DNA of 64,000 nt from Armatimonadota bacterium (GTDB lineage: Bacteria > Armatimonadota > Fimbriimonadia > Fimbriimonadales > Fimbriimonadaceae): contig JBAXHT010000003.1 of NCBI GenBank assembly GCA_037138755.1, positions 248,001 to 312,000 on the forward strand, read 5' to 3'. The notes under the pieces are model-generated. The model saw only the letters and a program-made list of their open reading frames with translations, was not told the origin of the DNA and searched no databases. This document shows, piece after piece, positions 17,039 through 25,296 of the stretch. The translations under genes and the position numbers were made by a program. Within the stretch, counting starts at the first letter, position 1. The number at the start of each line of letters is the position of its first letter.

Positions 17039-18241
17039 ATGCTGAGTGTAAACAGTCTGCTTTTCCTTGCAATCCCAGTTGCAACACTGCACAGTTGTTC
17101 GGGGGTTGCCCCGGCTCCAAGTAGCGAAGTTTTGGCATATCAAAGTTCAAAAAGAGGCGGTGTTGTCGATCGTGAGGACCCATTTTTGCAGGGAGTCTTC
17201 CCAATTGGCGTATTCTCACAACCTGAACAGTCCTTTGCAAAATGGAAGTCTCGGGGAATAAACACGATTCTTGAAACGCCACAAGGACATGATCCTGTCA
17301 GCTGGGACCGTGCCGCACAAGTTGCAGGTCTATACGTTATTCGCCGCCCAATGCAGAACCCACGACAGGACATCGGACGCAAGGACCTGTTGGCTTGGTC
17401 TCACTGGGATGAGCCAGACGCGGCAGGGCGTATCGCTGAGTGGACGCCGATGTTTGAGAAGACCGCAGCCGAATGGCGCGCCATCGATCCGAACCGCAAG
17501 ATCTTTATCAATTTCGCGGGACCCGACCTGAGTTGGTTCACGCAACTCGGCGACGCGTACTCAAAGAAATACGCCTCTTACTATCCCAGATTGATTGCAT
17601 CGGCAGATTGGATTGCCAACGATCTTTATCCGTGTGGAGGTTGGCTCAATCAGTCGCAAACTCGAAGGCGTGGTGACATCACTCTCCTGGGTGAGCCGAT
17701 TAGGATATTGAAGGGTCTCACCTCGAAACCCCAGTTCGCCTTTATTGAAGCCAGCGAGATTGAACGAGGAAATGTTGAGGGAGCGCGCTGCCCCAGCGTC
17801 GCCGAATTCAGGGCCGAAATTTGGTATGCCCTTACGCAGGGTGTCCGAGGCATTTTCTACTTTCCTGCCGTCGTCGGGAAGAGCGGATTTCAGTTTGATG
17901 GTGCTCCATCGGATATCGTCTCTGAAATGTCGAAGCAGAACGCGATTATTGCACGAATTGATCGACTGCTACAGTCCGAGGTTGATCCCTCCGGCCTGAA
18001 GGCAGCGACGCCTCCGGGGGTCATTGCCGGCTGGAGACGAAGAGGTCGCGAAATTCTGCTGATTCTAGTCAATACCCGCGCCCAGACCGTAGCAGAAACA
18101 GATATCTCGCTGGCAGGTTTGGGCAATGTGACTTCTGCCAACTCCTTAATCGACGGGAAGTCAACAACTGTCACGTCAGGGAAGCTTCGTACCTCTTTTG
18201 CGGCACTTGGTGTCCAGGTACTCCAGTTCCAGACTGATTGA
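17039..18241 (+). CDS. exported TIM-barrel-like protein, possible glycosidase
   Basis: 400 residues from ATG 17039. The first 22 residues are a signal peptide; Cys in LHSCSG could be a lipoprotein site, though the lipobox is poor. Then comes a likely (beta/alpha)8 domain with GVFPIGVFS, RGINTILETP, LAWSHWDEPDAAG, NRKIFINFAGP, WIANDLYPCG and FAFIEASEIERG. A C-terminal beta-sandwich (about 320-398) has LLILVNTRAQ. The acidic residues in HWDEPD and FIEASE sit where glycoside hydrolases keep catalytic groups, but I cannot name a family. The start was chosen from the promoter; longer in-frame starts would read through the divergent gene. Confidence 0.65.
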   Translation: MLSVNSLLFLAIPVATLHSCSGVAPAPSSEVLAYQSSKRGGVVDREDPFLQGVFPIGVFSQPEQSFAKWKSRGINTILETPQGHDPVSWDRAAQVAGLYVIRRPMQNPRQDIGRKDLLAWSHWDEPDAAGRIAEWTPMFEKTAAEWRAIDPNRKIFINFAGPDLSWFTQLGDAYSKKYASYYPRLIASADWIANDLYPCGGWLNQSQTRRRGDITLLGEPIRILKGLTSKPQFAFIEASEIERGNVEGARCPSVAEFRAEIWYALTQGVRGIFYFPAVVGKSGFQFDGAPSDIVSEMSKQNAIIARIDRLLQSEVDPSGLKAATPPGVIAGWRRRGREILLILVNTRAQTVAETDISLAGLGNVTSANSLIDGKSTTVTSGKLRTSFAALGVQVLQFQTD

Positions 18242-18253
18242 AACTGGGAAATA

Positions 18254-18288
18254 TGCTCACCACCCCCCCCCCCACGGGTCGGTGAGCA
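18254..18288 (+). terminator. hairpin with an 11-C tract in the loop
   Basis: TGCTCACC (18254-18261) pairs with GGTGAGCA (18281-18288). The 19 nt loop holds 11 consecutive C (18263-18273). It lies just after the stop at 18241 and is probably a transcription end point without a U-tract. The homopolymer length could vary or be a sequencing artefact. Confidence 0.45.
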
Positions 18289-18373
18289 CAACGCATTGCC
18301 AGGAGCTGACGGTTCTGGGCGATGTTGCCTTGAAACTCCAACTATCGCAACCGCCAAAAACCTCCGGCTAAAC

Positions 18374-21337
18374 CTAAGGCTTAGCCAGTTGCTTTTGTAC
18401 GACGGCGAGGCGATTCAGCTGGACTTGCAGTTCTGCAGACAAGAGTCGGAAAACTTCACGAGCTTGGTCTGTCGGCTTTGTTGATCCGTTCATCGCGTTG
18501 CTGAAGACTCCGGCGAGTTTATCATTGAGCCGTATCGGGTAGTTCAGAGGATCTTGACCGCTCTTGTTTTTTGTCTGGTAGATCGCTTCTTCGATGCTGG
18601 TGAGCTCTTTCGTGATCTCCGCCGAGGGGTTCTTTTCACGAAGTTCTCGGCAGGTCTTCACCGCACGGTTTGCCTCGGTAAGCCTCGCCGACACCCTTTG
18701 GAGGAACTCGAACTGGGCGACAAGGTCTTTGTCCGAACCGACCGCCGTCGGATCGCGTTGCCACTTAAACTGGTGGGTGAACTTCTCGCCATCGATGGTG
18801 GTCTCGAGTGTGTACCTACCTGGCGGAGCTTGAATCGGCTGCGGGAAGCCCGACCAAAGGATCATCCCAGGCACGGTCTCCCATGAAGGATATTCGAGCC
18901 AGAGCGAAGTTCTTTGGAATCCAGCGGTTCCTGCTCGCGTCCGCTTCAAGACGACGTTGCCTTTGGCGTCCCGTACGACCATCTCGACTGATTTAGCCTC
19001 CTTGGGTAGGTAGTAGGAAACCACCAATCCAGAGAGAGGGTTTGTCCCGATCTCACTGATCGGCGTCCCTGATCCAGGAGCTCGACGACGGGTGAAGCCT
19101 CCGCCCCAGCGAACTGCCACGGGGTCCTTGGGAGCGAACACAATCTGCTTCGCGCCAGGGGCTAACTGTTGCAATGGCGTCACATCGTCCAGAACCCAGA
19201 ATCCCCGTCCGTGGGTTGCGGCGATCAAGTCATCGTCCTTCCAAGCAAGGTCATGAACGGGGGTAACGGGCAGATTCAGACTCAGCGGCTGCCAGTTGGA
19301 GCCAGCATCAAAGCTGACGAGAACACCTCGCTCGGTACCACCGTAAAGGAGACCTTTTCGCTTCCGGTCTTCCCTAATCACCCTGAAGAACTCGTCTTTC
19401 ATGACACCACCGGTGATTGGAGTCCAAGTCGCGCCGTAGTCCGTCGTTCGATATGCATGCGGGGCATAGTCATCGTTTTCGTGATTATCCACCGCTGCGT
19501 AGGCGGTGCCCGTATCAAACGGAGATGCCTCGATCATGCTAACAAGACCGTTTTTCGGCATGGTAGGCGGAGTGATCTCCTTCCAGCTTCTCCCTCCGTC
19601 CCGAGTGACATGGATTCGGCCGTCGTCCGAACCAGCCCAGAGCACATTCTTGTCTTTGGGAGATTCGGCGAGGGTGAACACCGTTCCGTAGTACTCAACA
19701 CTTGTGTTGTCCTTGGTGATTGGACCTCCCGAGGGACCCATCGTCGACTTGTCATTACGCGTCAAGTCAGGGCTGATCCGCCGCCAGCTCTGCCCCATGT
19801 TCGTACTCTTCAGAACGAATTGTGAACAAGTGTAAAGGACGTTTGGGTTGTGCTGAGAGAACAGGATCGGATAGGTCCATTGGAAGCGGTATTCGCTGTC
19901 TTCTGCGCCATGTCCCATCGGGTTGTTCGGCCACGGGTCAACCGCGCGGCTTTGTCCCGTTCGGTGATTGATCCACGACAGATCTCCTCCGTACGATCCG
20001 CCGAACACGATATCTGGGTCGTTCGGCTTGACTGCGATGTACCCACTCTCCCCTCCTGCTGTACTGGTCCAATCCTTTTCGCCAATGTTTCCACCTTGTT
20101 TGCGACTCACGATTCGAATCGTGCTGTTATCTTGCTGGGCGCCAAGAATTCGATAGGGGAAAGCGTTATCAGTTGTGACATGATAGAACTGGCCCGTGGA
20201 GTAGGTTGACTCCGTCCAGGTTTTTCCGCCATCTAGTGAGACATTAGCTCCGCCGTCGTTTGCCTCAATCATTCGACTTGGATCATCAGGGCTCACCCAG
20301 AGATCGTGATTGTCCCCATGCGGGGGGTTAAGTTGAGTGAAGGTTTTGCCTCCATCAGTCGACTTACCGAATCCCACGTTGAGCGCATACACCTCATCCT
20401 TGTTCTTTGGACCCGCGTAGACATGGGTGTAGTACCAGGCGCGCTGTCGCCAGTTCCGATCTGAGTTAACGAGTTGCCACGTCTTTCCCGCGTCATCGCT
20501 CCGGAAGAGTCCTCCGTCCAAGGCTTCGATCTGAGCATAGTAACGCTTGGAATCAACCGGCGAAATCGTGAAGCCAATCTTGCCAACAGTTCCTTTTGGG
20601 AGTCCCTCATTCCGGCTAATGTCGTCCCAGGTCTCCCCGCCATCGGTGGATTTCCACAGTTTGGAACCCGGGCCGCCTGAGTTCATCGAGTATGGCGTTC
20701 GCCAAGCTTCCCAAGTGGCGGCGAGGACGGTATTACTGTCGTTCGGATCGAGGGTGATGTGCACTGCTCCGGCCTTCTCAGACTCAAAAAGAACCTTCCG
20801 CCAGCTTGCCCCACCGTCGGTCGTTTTGTAAACGCCTCGCTCTCGATTCGGGCCATAAACATGGCCAAATGCGGCGACGAGAATCTTGTCTGGATCTTTG
20901 GGATCAATTACAATTCGGGAGATCGTTTGGCACTCTTTCAGCCCAATGTGCGACCAACTTTTGCCGCCGTCCTTCGACCGATAAACCCCATCACCATGGG
21001 AAATGTTGCCTCGAATATCACGCTCTCCAGTCCCGGCGATGATGATATCCGGGTTGCTCGGGGCCACCGCAAGCGCGCCCACGGACGCCGTGCCGAACGT
21101 GTTATCGCTCACTTGCGACCAACTCACCCCAGAGTCGGTAGATTTCCAGACTCCGCCACCTGTGGCTCCAAAGAAAAACTCTTTCGGTCGTTGGATACTT
21201 CCTGCGACGGCGATGGAACGGCCGCCGCGAGCTGGTCCCACATTTCGCCAAGACATGCCGGCAAAAAGGTCCGGGTTAACCTGGCCGAAGGTGATCGCGC
21301 CAAGTCCAAACAGCAAGAGAGAAGAAAGGAGTTTCAC
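18374..21337 (-). CDS. VPS10/sortilin-type BNR-repeat protein
   Basis: 987 residues. A signal peptide ends near residue 18 (LLLFGLGAITFGQ). The rest up to about 720 is a large beta-propeller with many Asp-box motifs of the form SxDxGxTW, for example STDSGVSWSQV, SKDGGKSWSHI, TTDGGASWRKV, STDGGETWDDI, SDDAGKTWQL and TRDGGRSWKEI. The last 250 residues include a fibronectin-like section and a helical end. Such proteins are common in Acidobacteria, Gemmatimonadetes and Armatimonadota, often annotated as glycosyl hydrolases, but Asp boxes alone do not show catalysis. It overlaps the upstream S9 peptidase gene by 4 bp, so the two are made together. Confidence 0.85.
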   Translation of the reverse strand: MKLLSSLLLFGLGAITFGQVNPDLFAGMSWRNVGPARGGRSIAVAGSIQRPKEFFFGATGGGVWKSTDSGVSWSQVSDNTFGTASVGALAVAPSNPDIIIAGTGERDIRGNISHGDGVYRSKDGGKSWSHIGLKECQTISRIVIDPKDPDKILVAAFGHVYGPNRERGVYKTTDGGASWRKVLFESEKAGAVHITLDPNDSNTVLAATWEAWRTPYSMNSGGPGSKLWKSTDGGETWDDISRNEGLPKGTVGKIGFTISPVDSKRYYAQIEALDGGLFRSDDAGKTWQLVNSDRNWRQRAWYYTHVYAGPKNKDEVYALNVGFGKSTDGGKTFTQLNPPHGDNHDLWVSPDDPSRMIEANDGGANVSLDGGKTWTESTYSTGQFYHVTTDNAFPYRILGAQQDNSTIRIVSRKQGGNIGEKDWTSTAGGESGYIAVKPNDPDIVFGGSYGGDLSWINHRTGQSRAVDPWPNNPMGHGAEDSEYRFQWTYPILFSQHNPNVLYTCSQFVLKSTNMGQSWRRISPDLTRNDKSTMGPSGGPITKDNTSVEYYGTVFTLAESPKDKNVLWAGSDDGRIHVTRDGGRSWKEITPPTMPKNGLVSMIEASPFDTGTAYAAVDNHENDDYAPHAYRTTDYGATWTPITGGVMKDEFFRVIREDRKRKGLLYGGTERGVLVSFDAGSNWQPLSLNLPVTPVHDLAWKDDDLIAATHGRGFWVLDDVTPLQQLAPGAKQIVFAPKDPVAVRWGGGFTRRRAPGSGTPISEIGTNPLSGLVVSYYLPKEAKSVEMVVRDAKGNVVLKRTRAGTAGFQRTSLWLEYPSWETVPGMILWSGFPQPIQAPPGRYTLETTIDGEKFTHQFKWQRDPTAVGSDKDLVAQFEFLQRVSARLTEANRAVKTCRELREKNPSAEITKELTSIEEAIYQTKNKSGQDPLNYPIRLNDKLAGVFSNAMNGSTKPTDQAREVFRLLSAELQVQLNRLAVVQKQLAKP

Positions 21338-23859
21338 GGTGCGATCACCATGTCCACGCCGGAAGGAAGCGGAGCGCCCATCAGATGCTGCACGAAGTAT
21401 TCGTACATCCGTTGAGTGAAGTAGTTTTGCATCGGCCCGAAGCCGTGAGCTTGCCCTGGCATCGACATGAAGTCAAATCGCTTGTTTGCCTTGATGAGTG
21501 CATCCATGAGCCTTACGGTACCTGCGTAGTGGACGTTGTTATCCATATCTCCGTGAACCAGGAAAAGGTGCCCCTTCAAGTTCGCAGCGAGTTCGGCGTT
21601 TGTCGGGACTTTAATGTCAAAGCGGGTACCGGTAGTGCCGTAGCCACTATCGAACTGTGGATCATCCCAACCGAGGTAGTCATCGTAGGGTTTAGCTTCA
21701 GTGGCTTTTGCCGTAGTCGTCACAGGAACTTCCTTGAGGCCGTGGTGCTGTTCACTCCAGTTCTGGTTGTACACGTTGTTATCGTGGTTGCCCGCGCTAG
21801 AAACTCCAACTTTGAAGAAGTCGTTGTATGGTGGCAACATGAGCGCCGCAGCGGTCATGAAACCTCCCCCCGAGTGGCCGTAGATACCTACTCGGTCGAT
21901 GTCGATCCAAGGATTCTGGGCCGCTAGTTGCTCGATTCCCGCTTTCTTGTCGGCGAGGCCGTAGTCCCGCAGGTTGTAGTACCCGTAGCTGTGGTAGGCG
22001 TTGGAACGGGCCGGGTTTCCACCTCGGTTTCCGATTTGAATCACGATGAAGCCGAGTTGGGCGAGCCGCTGGTTTCCAGCGGTTGCCGAGAATGCGGTTG
22101 TCACTGACTCCGTCTGAGGGCCTGGGTAGACGTTTGCGATGATTGGATACTTCTTGGTTTTGTCGAAGTCGAACGGTAGCCACATGTTTCCGTAGATGTC
22201 CGTCACTCCGTCGGCGGCTTTGACCTGAAAGGTCTTAGGCATCTTCCAGCCCGTTTGATAGAGCCGACTCAGGTCCGTTTTTTCGAGCTCAAGAATCATC
22301 TTGCCTTCGTTGTCGCGTAGAACTGCCGAGGGTTCCAAGTCGGTCCGCGAGGAAACGTCGACAGAGTAGTTCTTCGACGTCGTAAGAACGGTGTTGTGAT
22401 CTGCGTCGCCTTTATCAAGTAGCGTGAGATCCTTTCCGTTGAGCTCAACTCGGTAGAGGTGGCGATAGTATGGGTTCTCGTCGTCCTCGCGACCATTGGA
22501 AGCGAACCACATTCGACCCTTCTCGGGTTCGACGTCGACCAGGGTGCTCGCCCGGTAAGGCCCGCTCGTGATTGCGTTTTTCAGCTTCCCGTCGTTCGAG
22601 TACAAATAGAAGTGCCCCCAACCGGTCCGCTCTGACCACCAGATGAAGTCGCCCCCCGGCTTCAAGTATCGAATCTGTTGAGACTCCAGAAACGCGTTCT
22701 CAACCGATTCCGTGAGTAGAACCGTAGTCATCTTCGTCTTGACGTCATAGTCGCAGACTTCTAAGTTTCGTTGAAGCCGATCTCGCCTAACGAACCGGAT
22801 CACATCAGAAGACGCATCCTGGAAGTGCATGTCCATGGCCCGCTGATCCTTCCACTTGCCGATCTCCATCTTGCTAATGGTTTTAGTTTCAGGCTCAAAG
22901 ACGTACGTCTCTTGCTGAGGGACTTCGACCTCGCCGGGCATCGCGTACTTGTAAGTCATGAGGGATGGCCGAGGCAGGGTCAAGCTGTTCACTAAGAAGA
23001 GGTCTTTGACTCTTCTTTGGTCGGTTCGACTCGTGTAGAACCGCTTGGAGTCCTTCGACCAGGTTCCCCCAGCACGAACCCTCTGCTCGTTACTACTCGC
23101 ACCGCCACCTTGGGTGGTGGTTGTCCCATCTTGTTGCATCATCTGCTGGAGCTCGGCTTGCTCGGAGCGAGAGCCAAAGCTGTAGTCCTTGACCCCATCT
23201 TTGCTCAGTTGGACCGGCGGTTGCTCTTTCTTATCGACTACAGAAACATAGTAGAGGTTGTGATCTTGAGCGTAGATAAATGCACTCTTATCGGGTGACC
23301 AGTTGCGGAAATCTCGCGCCGCAGCCGCTCCGCCGGCCCCCCGGCCTCCACCGAAGCCGCCCCCGCCGCCCGTCCTACCAATGTAAGCCGGGTCCTCCAG
23401 CGGAGTTGGAGCTGGAGGCGTCTCTTTCGGTTTCTCAAGCTTCTTGAATTCGTCTTTCTCAGTGTCGTAGCTGAAGAGGATGTTGTCGACAGTGAACTTG
23501 ATCAGTCGGTCGTTCTTATCTTCAAATGTCAATGTCGTCAGAGGTAAGTTTGTCGTGTCATACGGTTTCTTCGTGTATTCGCTCAGGTACGCCGCCATCT
23601 TCGCTGAGTCGAAAAGCGGCTCTTTCTTCCTTGCTTTTGGGTTCACTCGCCAAAACTTGACGCCCTTGCTATCCTTCCACGAATACCAAAATTCATCGGT
23701 CTTGTTGATGAAGTTCGGAGTCAGGGATGTGCTGTAGACATATTGTCGGATGTAGTTTCCGCCGAACTGATTCATGAGTTTCCAGTTCGCCTGGGGCTGT
23801 TCCTGAGCGGATAAGACTCCCGAAACCCCGAGCACAAGAATCAAAGCGAATAAACGCAT
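21334..23859 (-). CDS. S9-family (DPP IV-like) exported peptidase
   Basis: 841 residues. A signal peptide (LFALILVLGVSGVLSAQ) precedes an N-terminal propeller domain (DPPIV_N type, about 80-540), which contains a Gly-rich insertion near residues 165-180 (GGGGGFGGGRGAGG). The C-terminal alpha/beta-hydrolase carries the nucleophile in GHSGGGFM (about residue 660), Asp in GDMDNNVHY and His in GQAHGFGP. Members remove dipeptides after Pro or Ala. ATG 23859 has TAAACT (23867-23872) ending 7 nt upstream. It is divergent from the PDZ-hydrolase gene, 77 bp away, and leads the operon with the VPS10-like gene. Confidence 0.9.
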   Translation of the reverse strand: MRLFALILVLGVSGVLSAQEQPQANWKLMNQFGGNYIRQYVYSTSLTPNFINKTDEFWYSWKDSKGVKFWRVNPKARKKEPLFDSAKMAAYLSEYTKKPYDTTNLPLTTLTFEDKNDRLIKFTVDNILFSYDTEKDEFKKLEKPKETPPAPTPLEDPAYIGRTGGGGGFGGGRGAGGAAAARDFRNWSPDKSAFIYAQDHNLYYVSVVDKKEQPPVQLSKDGVKDYSFGSRSEQAELQQMMQQDGTTTTQGGGASSNEQRVRAGGTWSKDSKRFYTSRTDQRRVKDLFLVNSLTLPRPSLMTYKYAMPGEVEVPQQETYVFEPETKTISKMEIGKWKDQRAMDMHFQDASSDVIRFVRRDRLQRNLEVCDYDVKTKMTTVLLTESVENAFLESQQIRYLKPGGDFIWWSERTGWGHFYLYSNDGKLKNAITSGPYRASTLVDVEPEKGRMWFASNGREDDENPYYRHLYRVELNGKDLTLLDKGDADHNTVLTTSKNYSVDVSSRTDLEPSAVLRDNEGKMILELEKTDLSRLYQTGWKMPKTFQVKAADGVTDIYGNMWLPFDFDKTKKYPIIANVYPGPQTESVTTAFSATAGNQRLAQLGFIVIQIGNRGGNPARSNAYHSYGYYNLRDYGLADKKAGIEQLAAQNPWIDIDRVGIYGHSGGGFMTAAALMLPPYNDFFKVGVSSAGNHDNNVYNQNWSEQHHGLKEVPVTTTAKATEAKPYDDYLGWDDPQFDSGYGTTGTRFDIKVPTNAELAANLKGHLFLVHGDMDNNVHYAGTVRLMDALIKANKRFDFMSMPGQAHGFGPMQNYFTQRMYEYFVQHLMGAPLPSGVDMVIAP

Positions 23860-23936
23860 GAAGCGCAGTTTAGTTCAATTCCGCTATTCTTTTGCAACTG
23901 GAACTGTACCGTAGTTACAAACAGTAATATCAATTC

Positions 23937-25271
23937 ATGCTCCGATCGTTGAGTCTCATCGCTATCACCTCATTGACCTTTTTCTCCCAAGCCCAAGAGC
24001 TGCCAAGACGCGGAGCCCTTGGTCTTCAAATGGTCCCGCTGACCGCAGAAGAAGCTAAGGCCAACGGCATGAAGGCTGGAGTCAAGGCGGCAGGCGTCCT
24101 GCCCGGACTGACCGCCGAAGCCCTGAAGTTAGAGCCGGGCGATATCCTGGTCAGCATCAACAAGAAGCCGATCCAGGCGAACACCGACGTCTCGGCAATC
24201 TTGAGAACTCTTCGGGCAGGTGAACTCATCACGGTCGTGACGAAGCGGGGCAAGTTCGTGATGACCACCACGACCAAGCTCATCGAGAAGCCAAAGCAGA
24301 AGCCGGACGGATTTGAGGTTGTCTACACTCACGTCGTCAGTAACGGAAACCGCATTAGAGTCATTGCAACTCATCCCAAGGGCGATGGTCCATTCCCAAC
24401 GCTGTTTGTCATTGGCGGAATTGGCTCCTACAGCATGGATGGGGAATTCAAAGCGGTCCCTTACGGCAACATTCTTGAACCTATCAGCAAAGCCGGCTAC
24501 GCAATTGTTCGCACTGAAAAGCCGGGTCAAGGAGATAGCGATGGACCCGCCTACACCGACTTGCTGTTTAACGACGAACTAGACGCGTACATCACATCAC
24601 TTAGAAAGGTGAAGACTCTTCCGTTTGTCGACAAGAATCGGATCGCGATTTTTGGCCACTCGATGGGCGGAGCTTTTGGGCCGCTCGTCGGAGCTGCAGA
24701 ATCTGTCGCCGGAATCGCGTCTTGCGCCACCATGTACAAAAGCTGGATTGAGTACAACCTGGAAAACTCTCGCCGACAATCCGCTCTGGCCGGAGCCACG
24801 GGTCCCGAGATCGAGAAGCAACAGGTTGACCTGAGCAAGATTCTTCACTACACCTACAACGATCAGCTCCTGCCAGCCCAGATCATCAAGAAGTATCCAG
24901 CGCTCAAGGCGGCCGTGATGGACACCTACCCAGACGGCAAAACCTATTCAGGAGTAGGAATCAAGTTTTTCCAGCAGCTCTCCCAAAAGAACCTCCCCGA
25001 AGCTTGGGTTAAGGCAAACACCCGAGTGCTTTCGCTTTGGGGAGATGCCGACTTCATCAGCACGGGATGGGATCAGGAAGAAATTGCCAACTGCGTCAAC
25101 GCCGCACGTCCCGGCTACGGGGAGTTCAGACTTCTCAAGAATGCCGACCACGGCTTCTTCCAAACCACGTCGTTCAAGGACAGCATGTCGAAGTGGGGTA
25201 AGCCAGGCAATGTACACAACCCAGAAGTCACGTCCGTGCTTCTTGAGTGGCTTGGCCGCGTACTCAAATAG
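23937..25271 (+). CDS. exported PDZ-alpha/beta hydrolase fusion
   Basis: 444 residues. Signal peptide to about 19 (LIAITSLTFFSQAQ); a PDZ domain at about 25-115 (LGLQMVPL, GVLPGLTAEALKLEPGDILVSINKKPI, VSAILRTLRAG); then an alpha/beta-hydrolase at about 130-440. Catalytic residues are visible: Ser in GHSMGGAFG, Asp in LWGDADFIS and His in NADHGFFQ. The substrate is likely an ester or peptide at the cell envelope; a PDZ domain on the N-terminal side is unusual for this fold. The ATG is preceded at 6 nt by TAATAT (23925-23930). It is followed after 25 bp by a glycosidase gene. Confidence 0.8.
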   Translation: MLRSLSLIAITSLTFFSQAQELPRRGALGLQMVPLTAEEAKANGMKAGVKAAGVLPGLTAEALKLEPGDILVSINKKPIQANTDVSAILRTLRAGELITVVTKRGKFVMTTTTKLIEKPKQKPDGFEVVYTHVVSNGNRIRVIATHPKGDGPFPTLFVIGGIGSYSMDGEFKAVPYGNILEPISKAGYAIVRTEKPGQGDSDGPAYTDLLFNDELDAYITSLRKVKTLPFVDKNRIAIFGHSMGGAFGPLVGAAESVAGIASCATMYKSWIEYNLENSRRQSALAGATGPEIEKQQVDLSKILHYTYNDQLLPAQIIKKYPALKAAVMDTYPDGKTYSGVGIKFFQQLSQKNLPEAWVKANTRVLSLWGDADFISTGWDQEEIANCVNAARPGYGEFRLLKNADHGFFQTTSFKDSMSKWGKPGNVHNPEVTSVLLEWLGRVLK

Positions 25272-25296
25272 CGAAGCCTTGAGGTAGCGTGATGAC

